From NCBI RefSeq assembly GCF_003351405.1, contig NZ_CP031240.1:1674001-1738000 (forward strand): 64,000 bases of DNA, read 5' to 3'. The position numbers and the translations under genes were made by a program. This document shows positions 19,266 to 26,113 of the stretch, piece after piece. The DNA is from Haemophilus haemolyticus. Lineage in GTDB: Bacteria > Pseudomonadota > Gammaproteobacteria > Enterobacterales > Pasteurellaceae. Positions within the stretch are counted from its first letter, which is position 1; each line of letters opens with the position of its first letter. Under the pieces are notes generated by a model, which did not search any database, was not told where the DNA came from, and saw nothing but the letters and a program-made list of their open reading frames with translations.

Positions 19266-19281
19266 TGTGATCTAGATCACA
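19266..19281. promoter_or_regulatory. Perfect CRP palindrome upstream of the DUF4198 gene
   Basis: TGTGATCTAGATCACA is a fully symmetrical CRP consensus. It lies between the uspE terminator and the DUF4198 gene, about 105 bp before the ATG, so it most likely serves that gene. Confidence 0.8.
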
Positions 19282-19301
19282 AAAAATCTATATAAAGCAT
19301 A

Positions 19302-19336
19302 TAAAAAATTCCCTAAATACTTAGTACTTAGGGAAT
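19302..19336 (-). terminator. Terminator of uspE
   Basis: ATTCCCTAA (19308-19316) pairs with TTAGGGAAT (19328-19336); on the minus strand a T-run follows. It isolates uspE from the DUF4198 gene. Confidence 0.8.
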
Positions 19337-19355
19337 GTCTAAATGTAGATGGTTG

Positions 19356-20288
19356 TTATTGATCGTCTTTTTTAGATGGCTTAATGCCTAATAAATTACA
19401 ACTTAATTTACTGATCACATGTTCCGCTGTATTGCCCAATAATGCAGCAGATAAACCTGTACGGCCAACTGTACCTAAAATCACTAACTCTGCTTCAATT
19501 TCTTTTGCGACGTCAGGAATCACTTCTTCAGGGAAACCTTCACGCACATGAGTATGGTCTTCACTAATACCAAATTTCTGACGTAATGCTTTCATATTAA
19601 TGAGATGTTGGCCACGAATACCGTTTTCATAGCCCGAAGTATTAAATTCTGGTAAATCAATAGCCATATTGATTGGTGCAGAAGGGTAGGCGGCAACTAG
19701 GTGAACATTTCCACGATTTAAATTTTCAGCGAGTGACATGCCTGTTTCCACTAATTCTTGATTAAATTCATCTTGATAGTCTTGCTCACCAGAAACATTT
19801 ACCGCCACAAGAATACGGCGTTGATGTTTCCAATCGCCATCGCGAACCATCAAAACAGGAACGGGGCATTTACGAAGAAGCTGCCAATCCACTGGTGTGA
19901 AAATAAGTGAGGTAAAACTTTCTTCATCTTTAGTATATTTCACCACAAGATCATAATTGTTGCCTTCAACTTCTTCTTTAATCGCCTCAGCTTCGTTACT
20001 ATTCCAAACAATGTGAGATTGCAATTCAATTTCCGGATCTGCATATTTATCTAAGTAATATTGAACCGCATGGCGGTGTTTTTCAATTACTTGTTGATGC
20101 ATTTCTGAACGTTCTTCAGAAGAAAGTAAAGCCGACATTTCATAAGATAAATCATATACAGACAAAAGTGCGGTGATTTTTACCTTAGTTTCATTTTTTT
20201 GTTCTTTCACCAAACGCACGGCACGCGCAAGGGCATATTGTTTTTCATTTTCAGGATTGAGAACAACCAGGATATTTTTAAATTTCAT
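19356..20288 (-). CDS. uspE: Universal stress protein E
   Basis: A 310-residue cytosolic protein made of two tandem Usp domains, each beginning with a strand of the type NILVVLNPE or RILVAVNVSG. The second domain ends in a nucleotide-loop-like segment, LGTVGRTGLSAALLGNTAEHV. The frame also opens at a TTG at 20300, but the GGAGG ribosome site lies between that TTG and the ATG at 20288, so the ATG is the start. It is next to fnr, as in E. coli, and both read leftward. A terminator separates them, so they are separate transcription units. Confidence 0.92.
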   Translation of the reverse strand: MKFKNILVVLNPENEKQYALARAVRLVKEQKNETKVKITALLSVYDLSYEMSALLSSEERSEMHQQVIEKHRHAVQYYLDKYADPEIELQSHIVWNSNEAEAIKEEVEGNNYDLVVKYTKDEESFTSLIFTPVDWQLLRKCPVPVLMVRDGDWKHQRRILVAVNVSGEQDYQDEFNQELVETGMSLAENLNRGNVHLVAAYPSAPINMAIDLPEFNTSGYENGIRGQHLINMKALRQKFGISEDHTHVREGFPEEVIPDVAKEIEAELVILGTVGRTGLSAALLGNTAEHVISKLSCNLLGIKPSKKDDQ

Positions 20289-20389
20289 AACAACCTCCAA
20301 AATTTACCATAGAATAAGAAAGAATCTTTTGAATGGCAAGGTGCGATTTTCAAAAAGGTGATCTAGTGCAAAATTTATTTTTAATGAAT

Positions 20390-20418
20390 ACAAAAAAGGC
20401 GTGAAATTCACGCCTTAA
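20390..20418 (-). terminator. Terminator of fnr
   Basis: AAGGCGTGAA pairs with TTCACGCCTT; on the minus strand the stem is followed by a T-run. The arms are perfect. Confidence 0.85.
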
Positions 20419-20421
20419 AAA

Positions 20422-21195
20422 TTATTCAACTAGTGTTATTTTGGTTTTACTCGTGCCGGTTAATTCAATTAAAGCATTGAGATCATTAATTGTAATATAT
20501 TTTCCTTGCACTGTAAGAACGCCTAGTTTTTGAAAGCGTCCCAATAATCGACTGATAGTTTCAACTGTTAAACCTAGATAGTTACCGATATCGCCACGCG
20601 TCATCGTCAAGCGGAATTCTTTAGCTGAAAAACCACGAGCAGAGTATCGTTTCGATAGATTATGAATAAAAGCAGCCAAACGTTCTTCTGCATTCATTTT
20701 AGACAGTAACAAAATCATTTCTTGATCACTTTTAATTTCATTACTCATTAAGCGCAAAATCTGTTGGCGCAATTTTGGCATTTTACCTGCTAAATCATCC
20801 AATATATCATAAGGAATTTCGCATACCATTGCGGTTTCTAAAGCTTGTGCAAAACTAGGGTGTTGCATTTGAGTAATTGCATCAAAGCCAACTAAATCAC
20901 CAGGTAAATGGAATGAAGTGATTTGTTCTTCGCCAGATTCGCTAATAGTGTAACTTTTAATCGTACCAGAGCGAATTGCATAAATTGAATTGAGGGAATC
21001 ACCTGCTTTAAAAAGAACTTGTGATTTTTGGATGGGTTTCTTTCGTTCGATAATATTATCAAGCTGATCTAATTCATGTTCGTTCAGCGTAAAAGGAATG
21101 CAAAGTTGACTAATACTGCAATCCTGGCAATGAATAGCACAACCTCCCGATTGAACCCGGCGTCCTGCCTTGGTTTCTGCAACGAAATTTTTCAT
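20422..21195 (-). CDS. fnr: FNR, anaerobic global regulator
   Basis: A 257-residue CRP/FNR-family activator that senses oxygen with a [4Fe-4S] cluster. The N-terminal segment [16 protein letters not shown] gives Cys19, 23, 26 and 32, matching E. coli Cys16, 20, 23 and 29; the fourth ligand is the Cys in MVCEIPY near residue 125. The C-terminal helix-turn-helix [20 protein letters not shown] carries the FNR-type recognition helix. An FNR-like box lies 36-49 bp upstream, overlapping the probable promoter, which suggests autorepression. In H. influenzae it controls the anaerobic switch. Confidence 0.97.
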   Translation of the reverse strand: MKNFVAETKAGRRVQSGGCAIHCQDCSISQLCIPFTLNEHELDQLDNIIERKKPIQKSQVLFKAGDSLNSIYAIRSGTIKSYTISESGEEQITSFHLPGDLVGFDAITQMQHPSFAQALETAMVCEIPYDILDDLAGKMPKLRQQILRLMSNEIKSDQEMILLLSKMNAEERLAAFIHNLSKRYSARGFSAKEFRLTMTRGDIGNYLGLTVETISRLLGRFQKLGVLTVQGKYITINDLNALIELTGTSKTKITLVE

Positions 21196-21230
21196 GTAAG
21201 CCTCAAATATTTCGAAAAATTAGTGTAAAA

Positions 21231-21244
21231 TTGATCTAACTCAA
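21231..21244. promoter_or_regulatory. FNR box between fnr and a small divergent gene
   Basis: TTGATCTAACTCAA matches TTGAT-N4-ATCAA at nine of ten positions. On the minus strand it lies immediately upstream of a TACACT -10 candidate (21222-21227) for fnr, where binding would repress. On the plus strand it precedes the 30-residue ORF at 21288, where it could activate. Confidence 0.65.
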
Positions 21245-21287
21245 TAATTATACCACTAAATAGTCATTTTAAGAAGAGTAAAGCATT

Positions 21288-21380
21288 ATGGTAGCAGAAA
21301 AATTAACAAAAAAACGGCTGATTCAGATTTTAATCATGTTATGTATTTTAGTTATTGCATTTATTTGGCGATATTTTTAA
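21288..21380 (+). CDS. Predicted 30-residue single-span membrane peptide
   Basis: A short frame (ATG 21288, TAA 21378) encoding a basic N-terminus (MVAEKLTKKR) followed by an uninterrupted hydrophobic helix (LIQILIMLCILVIAFIWRY). The charge pattern predicts N-in topology with one span. AAGAAGAG precedes the start by 8-9 bases. It is divergent from fnr and shares its regulatory spacer with an FNR box. I do not recognise the family. Function is unknown; expression is inferred only from the ribosome site and its protein-like composition. Confidence 0.55.
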   Translation: MVAEKLTKKRLIQILIMLCILVIAFIWRYF

Positions 21381-21480
21381 AAAACTAAAAAATCCTTGCT
21401 CATTTTTAAAACAAATGAATTGTTTCTAATAAATTTTACTTGTCACACATTTATATATACGTATAATTCAACACCACTAA

Positions 21481-21566
21481 GCCTGGGTGGCGAAATTGGT
21501 AGACGCAGCGGATTCAAAATCCGCCGTTGAATAAACGTGTCGGTTCGAGTCCGACCCTAGGCACCA
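21481..21566 (+). tRNA. tRNA-Leu (anticodon CAA)
   Basis: 86 nt with encoded CCA. The acceptor stem is GCCTGGG/CCTAGGC, and the anticodon stem GCGGA/TCCGC encloses the loop TTCAAAA, giving CAA. A long variable arm and TTCGAGTC in the T-arm are typical of tRNA-Leu. A T-rich terminator follows. From memory, H. influenzae prophages, HP1 among them, use a tRNA-Leu gene as attachment site, and an integrase stump lies just downstream. Confidence 0.96.
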
Positions 21567-21571
21567 CATAC

Positions 21572-21604
21572 AAACCCTTGACCATTGGTCAGGGGTTTTT
21601 CTTT
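21572..21604 (+). terminator. Terminator of tRNA-Leu
   Basis: AAACCCTTGACC pairs with GGTCAGGGGTTT (one G-U pair), followed by TTCTTTT. Confidence 0.8.
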
Positions 21605-21779
21605 TATGCATTTTAGCCAGTAAAATCAATACTTTACGTTCATACACGCTATAAATCCATCATCAATCCCAACCTCAAATATTGCCATTTTTTAAGTATT
21701 TTTATGCATCGATTACGCCAAAATTACGCCAACCAACCTTTAAATTTTGACGTACCCTACCAAAAAATAGGAGCAAAAA

Positions 21780-21938
21780 ATGGCAACAATTCGCAAGCGT
21801 GGTGATAAATGGCGAGTAGAAATCTATAAAAACGACGTGCGTAAATCCAAAACCTGCGCAACAAAAGCAGAGGCTACATTGTGTGGGGCTCAGAATAGGA
21901 AATGGAATTGCAGGCGTAAGACACCACAATTATTTTAA
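21780..21938 (+). pseudogene. N-terminal stump of a phage integrase (prophage scar)
   Basis: A 52-residue frame beginning MATIRKRGDKWRVEIYKND, followed by KSKTCATKAEA. This is the arm-type DNA-binding N-terminus of tyrosine-recombinase phage integrases. The catalytic domain is absent: after KAEAT the sequence changes character. In another frame the last part reads as IAGVRHHNYFNPA then stop, as if the tail of a different gene had been joined on. AGGAG precedes the ATG by 6 bases. Upstream, TTACGCC occurs twice in tandem. Together with the adjacent tRNA-Leu, this is best read as the remains of a deleted prophage. Confidence 0.8.
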
Positions 21939-21965
21939 CCCCGCATAATTTTATGTGGGGTTTTT
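21937..21965 (+). terminator. Terminator after the integrase stump
   Basis: AACCCCGCATA pairs with TATGTGGGGTT, followed by TTTTCTTT. It is intact and overlaps the end of the stump frame. Confidence 0.8.
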
Positions 21966-21989
21966 CTTTATGAAATTCCAATCTAAAAG

Positions 21990-22018
21990 AAAAAATAAGC
22001 CTAGTGTAATACTAGGCT
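21990..22018 (-). terminator. Terminator of the ferritin pair
   Basis: GCCTAGT and ACTAGGC enclose a short loop (21999-22017). On the minus strand the stem is followed by a T-run. Confidence 0.8.
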
Positions 22019-22041
22019 CATAAATATTTTATGCTTTTAGA

Positions 22042-22539
22042 CTAAGCTTCAGTAGCAAGATTACCTAAATCTTTATCAACTAAGAATAAACCTTTACCAT
22101 CTTCGCCAAGAAGATTTAATTTATCCAAGATACCACTGAATAATTTTTCTTCTTCATGCTGTTCTGCTACATACCATTGTAGGAAATTAAATGCAGAGTA
22201 GTCTTTTTCTTCAAAAGTTTTACCTACTAATTCATTGATTTTACTGGTAATCAATTTCTCATGTTCATAGGTAATTTCAATCACTTCTTTTAATGATTTA
22301 TATTCGTGTGATGGTGCTTCAATTGCAGAAATTAGAGCAACTGATCCTGTCTCATTTAAATAAGTGAATAATTTACGCATATGTTGCATTTCTTCAGCTG
22401 CATGAGTTGATAAAAATTTTGCAGCACCTTCAAAACCTTTTTGCTCACACCAAGCACTCATTTGTAAATATAAATTAGAAGAATAAAATTCCAAGTTCAT
22501 TTGGTCGTTTAATAGTTTTACTACATTTGCTGATAACAT
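22042..22539 (-). CDS. ftnA: Bacterial ferritin (distal of two paralogues)
   Basis: A 165-residue non-heme ferritin that stores iron as ferric mineral in a 24-mer shell. Ferroxidase ligands are visible: Glu in [10 protein letters not shown], Glu/His in HAAEEMQHM, and the Glu/Gln pattern in [14 protein letters not shown] and [15 protein letters not shown]. It lies 17 bp behind the second ferritin gene, to which it is clearly related, especially in the [16 protein letters not shown] stretch, indicating tandem duplication. Both read leftward and should share a promoter beyond 23042. Confidence 0.94.
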   Translation of the reverse strand: MLSANVVKLLNDQMNLEFYSSNLYLQMSAWCEQKGFEGAAKFLSTHAAEEMQHMRKLFTYLNETGSVALISAIEAPSHEYKSLKEVIEITYEHEKLITSKINELVGKTFEEKDYSAFNFLQWYVAEQHEEEKLFSGILDKLNLLGEDGKGLFLVDKDLGNLATEA

Positions 22540-22556
22540 TTTATTTCTCCTATCTA

Positions 22557-23042
22557 TTATAAAGTTGCTAACTCACGATCAATAAAGAACAACGCTTTAC
22601 CATCTTCGCCAACAAGGTTAAATCTATCAATAATGCCACTAAATAATTTTTCTTCTTCGTGCTGCTCTGCTACGTACCATTGTAAGAAGTTAAAAGTAGA
22701 GTAGTCTTTATTTTCAAAAGTAACTTCAACTAATTCATTGATTTTGGAAGTTACTAATTTTTCATGTTCTAAAGTTGTTTCAAATACTTCTCTTAATGAA
22801 GAATAATCGTGTTTAGGTGCATCGATTTTTCCTAGAAGCGGCATACCGCTAGTTTCACTTACATAATTGAACAATTTTTGCATATGTTCTAATTCTTCAT
22901 CTGCATGACGAAGTAAAAATGCTGCTGCACCTTCATAGCCATGAATTGAGCACCAAGCACTCATTTGTAAATATACATTAGAAGAGTAGAACTCTAAATT
23001 TATTTGGTCATTCAGCTTGTTTGTGATGATTTGATTAAGCAT
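22557..23042 (-). CDS. Bacterial ferritin (proximal of two paralogues)
   Basis: A 161-residue non-heme ferritin with the same ferroxidase residues ([46 protein letters not shown]). Two different subunits may co-assemble, as proposed for paired ferritins. The start ATG is preceded by GGAAAGGAA. Upstream lies a 17-bp perfect dyad and a Fur-box-like element, suggesting iron control. In Rd the pair is, from memory, HI1384/HI1385. Confidence 0.93.
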   Translation of the reverse strand: MLNQIITNKLNDQINLEFYSSNVYLQMSAWCSIHGYEGAAAFLLRHADEELEHMQKLFNYVSETSGMPLLGKIDAPKHDYSSLREVFETTLEHEKLVTSKINELVEVTFENKDYSTFNFLQWYVAEQHEEEKLFSGIIDRFNLVGEDGKALFFIDRELATL

Positions 23043-23086
23043 AACTAATTCCTTTCCATTTGATTGATAAAGTGCAATAAAACTTG

Positions 23087-23129
23087 ACTTGCAATTCTCA
23101 TTTTAAACTCACAAATGAGAATTGCAAGT
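23087..23129. promoter_or_regulatory. 17-bp perfect dyad upstream of the ferritins
   Basis: ACTTGCAATTCTCATTT (23087-23103) and AAATGAGAATTGCAAGT (23113-23129) are perfect inverted copies around a 9-base loop. The arms contain TGAGAAT, a Fur-like half site. Read leftward it could be a leader hairpin 45 bases before the ferritin ATG; read rightward it is followed by TTTTTATT and would act as a terminator. Confidence 0.7.
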
Positions 23130-23185
23130 TTTTTATTAAAATAAAACTCATATAACCAATTAATTTTAAAAAGAAAAATTAAAAA

Positions 23186-23200
23186 CAATTATTCTCATTT
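23186..23200. promoter_or_regulatory. Fur-like element upstream of the ferritins
   Basis: CAATTATTCTCATTT; on the minus strand AAATGAGAATAATTG resembles Fur half sites (TGAGAAT-A-ATTG...). It repeats the ATTCTCATTTGTG word of the nearby dyad. Iron control of ferritin genes by Fur is known in other bacteria; here it is inference. Confidence 0.5.
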
Positions 23201-23204
23201 GTGT

Positions 23205-23735
23205 AATCTAGGCGTATAAAATAATTACAATGTCACAATTAAAACTAAAGATTTTAAATCTATTAGCAAATCTTCTGTCAATTTATTCAGATTTCACCTA
23301 GCGCAATTCAAATCCAGAATTAAATATTATTGCTTTAAATTAAATAGAGAAGAAGCAGAGTATCTCTTTTGGCACCTCTCAAAAGTTACTTTTACACTTT
23401 ATTAATTTAACATAATATACATTATACGAAATTAGTTATCAGGTTAGCGGAAACTACGGATTAAATAAATCACACACTTATGCACAAGTCACAGGTACTA
23501 GTAAAACAAGACAAAATAAGGACAGATAACACGTTGTAACGCGTCATTTTATAGAGTTATTGAATGGATGAATGAAAATGTAAAGGTAATGTAAAGATTG
23601 AAATAAGCTAAAGATGCTTGATTGCGCTACGTAAAATCTGGAGAATTCCTTGGATAATTCTTCCCAGAAAAAAACAACAAAAAAAGCACATTTTTCTTAA
23701 AACGTGCTTTTTGATAAAATGTGACAACGTATCGA
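23205..23735. other. Gene-free, apparently decayed region between ferritin and sbcB
   Basis: About 530 bases with no credible intact gene. Around 23445-23560 a plus-strand frame reads SYQVSGNYGLNKSHTYAQV, then, after one in-frame stop, HVVTRHF. That faintly resembles the C-terminal strands of a Pasteurellaceae porin ending in RHF, but is too degraded to name. In Rd, as I recall, the pstSCAB-phoBR operon sits between the ferritins and sbcB; none of it is recognisable here. Confidence 0.45.
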
Positions 23736-25157
23736 CTAACCTAGTAGTTTTATACCATATTCATATACTTGTTGTAACAAAGATAGTTTTTCAGGATTAT
23801 CTGAATGTTCTTCAGCTAAACGTTGTAAACTTGATTCAAAATCTACCGCACTTTTTTCAAGTTTATTCTGTCGGTATTTTTGCCATTTAATTTGTTCAGC
23901 ACGTGTGAGGGTTTTATAAAAATGGCGCGCTCGATAATGGAATAATAATTCAGGGATACGTTTATCTTCAAAAGCTAAACCATGTTCAGATAATTTTTCT
24001 GCAGGTAAGCTACGTAAAATAGACATATTATTTTTATCAGCATTACTGAAAAAGCCATTGTATAGCTCAGTTTCTACATTATCATTCGATTTAAATTGAC
24101 GTTCTTCATTAAAAATATCTGCCACTTTTTCGCGAATATCAAAAGATGCTCGTAATTTTGCAAGATTATCCAAGCATAATTGTCGATCAATACCCAAGCG
24201 ATTTGCTGTTTCTGGCAACAAGGTTTTAGCTGGTGCTAAAATAGGACATTTATTGATATGCACAAGCTTTAATGGAACGGATGAAACTCCCCTTTCTTCT
24301 AATTCTGATTTTTTAGTATATAAATCTGTCCGCAATTCATCCGCACTTTTGGCTAATAAATTATCGATATCGCCAGTTAAATCACAAACAATGAGTGCAT
24401 TTTGATTTGTTGGATGCCAAGCTAAAGGCGCAACCCAAGTGCAATTTCCACGATAATTCCCTAACATGCCAGAAACATGCACTAAAGGCGCCATTGCGCC
24501 TATATCAACCAACTTTTCGATTTCTTTTTTACCTCGATTTTCAAAGAAATATTGGAATAATTTAGGCTGTTTTTCTTTAATTAATTTCGCCATAGCAATA
24601 GTTGCATATACATCAGCCATTGCATCGTGAGCATTTTCATGCTCAATACCATTTACTTTAGTGAGTTTTTCTAAACGGAAACTTGGCATTCCATCATCGT
24701 CATAAGCCCAATTAATCCCTTCTGGACGCAAGGCATAACAAGCTCGTACTAAATCTAACAAATCCCAGCGTGAATTCCCATTTTTCCAACTATATTCATA
24801 AGGATCAATAAAATTACGATAAAACGTATAACGCGTCATTTCATCATCGTAGCGAATATTGTTATAGCCCATGACACAAGTATTGGGTTGGGAAAACTCT
24901 GCTAAGATATTTGCGGCGAATTCAGGCTCAGAAAGCCCCTTTTCATTACATTCTTGTGGTGTAATTCCTGTCACCATTACGGCTTCAGGAGCCGGTAAAT
25001 AATCGTTGGTTTGTTTACAATAAAACATTATTGGTTCACCAATGATATTAAAATCAGCATCTGTGCGAATACCTGCGAATTGCGCAGGGCGATCTGTTGC
25101 TGGATTTACACCAAAACTTTCATAATCGTAAATAAAAAAGCTGAAATCTTTTGCCAT
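23736..25157 (-). CDS. sbcB: Exodeoxyribonuclease I
   Basis: A 473-residue DnaQ-fold 3'-5' single-strand exonuclease acting in mismatch repair and recombination. Its DEDDh residues are in FFIYDYESFGVNP (Asp, Glu), MGYNNIRYDDEMTRY and HENAHDAMADVYATIAM (His/Asp). Length and C-terminal region are typical. The EamA transporter gene ends 12 bases upstream, so the two probably form one transcript. An uptake signal lies near 23847. Confidence 0.95.
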   Translation of the reverse strand: MAKDFSFFIYDYESFGVNPATDRPAQFAGIRTDADFNIIGEPIMFYCKQTNDYLPAPEAVMVTGITPQECNEKGLSEPEFAANILAEFSQPNTCVMGYNNIRYDDEMTRYTFYRNFIDPYEYSWKNGNSRWDLLDLVRACYALRPEGINWAYDDDGMPSFRLEKLTKVNGIEHENAHDAMADVYATIAMAKLIKEKQPKLFQYFFENRGKKEIEKLVDIGAMAPLVHVSGMLGNYRGNCTWVAPLAWHPTNQNALIVCDLTGDIDNLLAKSADELRTDLYTKKSELEERGVSSVPLKLVHINKCPILAPAKTLLPETANRLGIDRQLCLDNLAKLRASFDIREKVADIFNEERQFKSNDNVETELYNGFFSNADKNNMSILRSLPAEKLSEHGLAFEDKRIPELLFHYRARHFYKTLTRAEQIKWQKYRQNKLEKSAVDFESSLQRLAEEHSDNPEKLSLLQQVYEYGIKLLG

Positions 25158-25169
25158 GACTACTCTCTT

Positions 25170-26045
25170 TTACGCGATAATTTTATCTAAATAATATAGG
25201 CAGAAAATAGCTGATAAACTAAAAATAATACCAATCCAATTTAGCTTACTAATTTTTTCTTTAAAAACTAATGCGCCAGTTATCGTGCCTAAGCAAATTA
25301 CGCCAATGTTCATTCCCGCGAAAACAAGCGTCGGATTTCCAGCAAAACTTTGATGTGCTTTTATATAGAATAAAATATTAAAGAAATTCAATACACCTAA
25401 AACGATGCCACCAATTACACTTGATGATGTCCATTTGGCACGTTTTAAGAACAAATAGATAAACATAACGCAAGCTGCAAGCGAGAAGGAAATAAACAAT
25501 GTTGCAGGAAATACACCGCCGCTTTTCGCCACTTGTTTGAATAAAATATCAATAATGCCATACCCAAACCACACGCCGATTAATCCTAAAACACCTTTAA
25601 AATTCACCGCACTTTGCCCTTGATTTGGCTTAGTTAATAAACAAAATAAACCAATAAACGCTAATACAACGCCAATAATTTTAGATTGGCTTAGTGTTTC
25701 ATGAAAAATTAAAAATGCCGATAAAATAGGAAGAAACAACGAAAGACGTTGTGCTGCGTCAGAACGTACAATTCCAGCAAACTCCACCGCTTTTGACATA
25801 ATAATAAACACGCTAGGTAACAATAAACCTAGCGCTAAAAAAATGGGTGAATTTTCGCTTTGTACGATGTAATCAGTAAATTCTAAACCTTTAAAATCAG
25901 GTTTGAGTAAGAAATAACTGAAAGTGATGGCCGTGATGTAGTTGAATGCGATAGCTTGTTCAATAATGATATTTTTTTTACGGGCTATTTTAAGCAAAAC
26001 TGAAACAGCTACGCTGCAAAGAATAGCAAGAATAAGATTGTGCAT
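25170..26045 (-). CDS. EamA/DMT-family membrane transporter
   Basis: A 291-residue protein with about ten hydrophobic spans arranged as two repeats of five, the EamA pattern, and a short loop with KPNQGQSAVNF between halves. Substrate is unknown; relatives export amino acids or metabolites. It precedes sbcB by 12 bases and is isolated from mukB by a paired uptake-signal terminator. Confidence 0.8.
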   Translation of the reverse strand: MHNLILAILCSVAVSVLLKIARKKNIIIEQAIAFNYITAITFSYFLLKPDFKGLEFTDYIVQSENSPIFLALGLLLPSVFIIMSKAVEFAGIVRSDAAQRLSLFLPILSAFLIFHETLSQSKIIGVVLAFIGLFCLLTKPNQGQSAVNFKGVLGLIGVWFGYGIIDILFKQVAKSGGVFPATLFISFSLAACVMFIYLFLKRAKWTSSSVIGGIVLGVLNFFNILFYIKAHQSFAGNPTLVFAGMNIGVICLGTITGALVFKEKISKLNWIGIIFSLSAIFCLYYLDKIIA

Positions 26046-26065
26046 TTAAATTCCTTATATAATTA

Positions 26066-26101
26066 AAGTGCGGTCAAAATCTTAAAATTTTAACCGCACT
26101 T
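26066..26101. terminator. Paired uptake-signal terminator after mukB
   Basis: AAGTGCGGTCAAAAT pairs with ATTTTAACCGCACTT with a single mismatch. It ends the leftward mukFEB transcript. Confidence 0.85.
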
Positions 26102-26113
26102 CCCTTCTATTTT

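Noticed and set aside
21861..21938. A complete small gene instead of an integrase stump
   Set aside because: The first 35 residues match the integrase arm domain, while the remaining residues look like read-through into an unrelated frame.
23618..23890. 90-residue plus-strand frame over the sbcB 3' end
   Set aside because: Half of it is antisense to sbcB and its composition is not protein-like.
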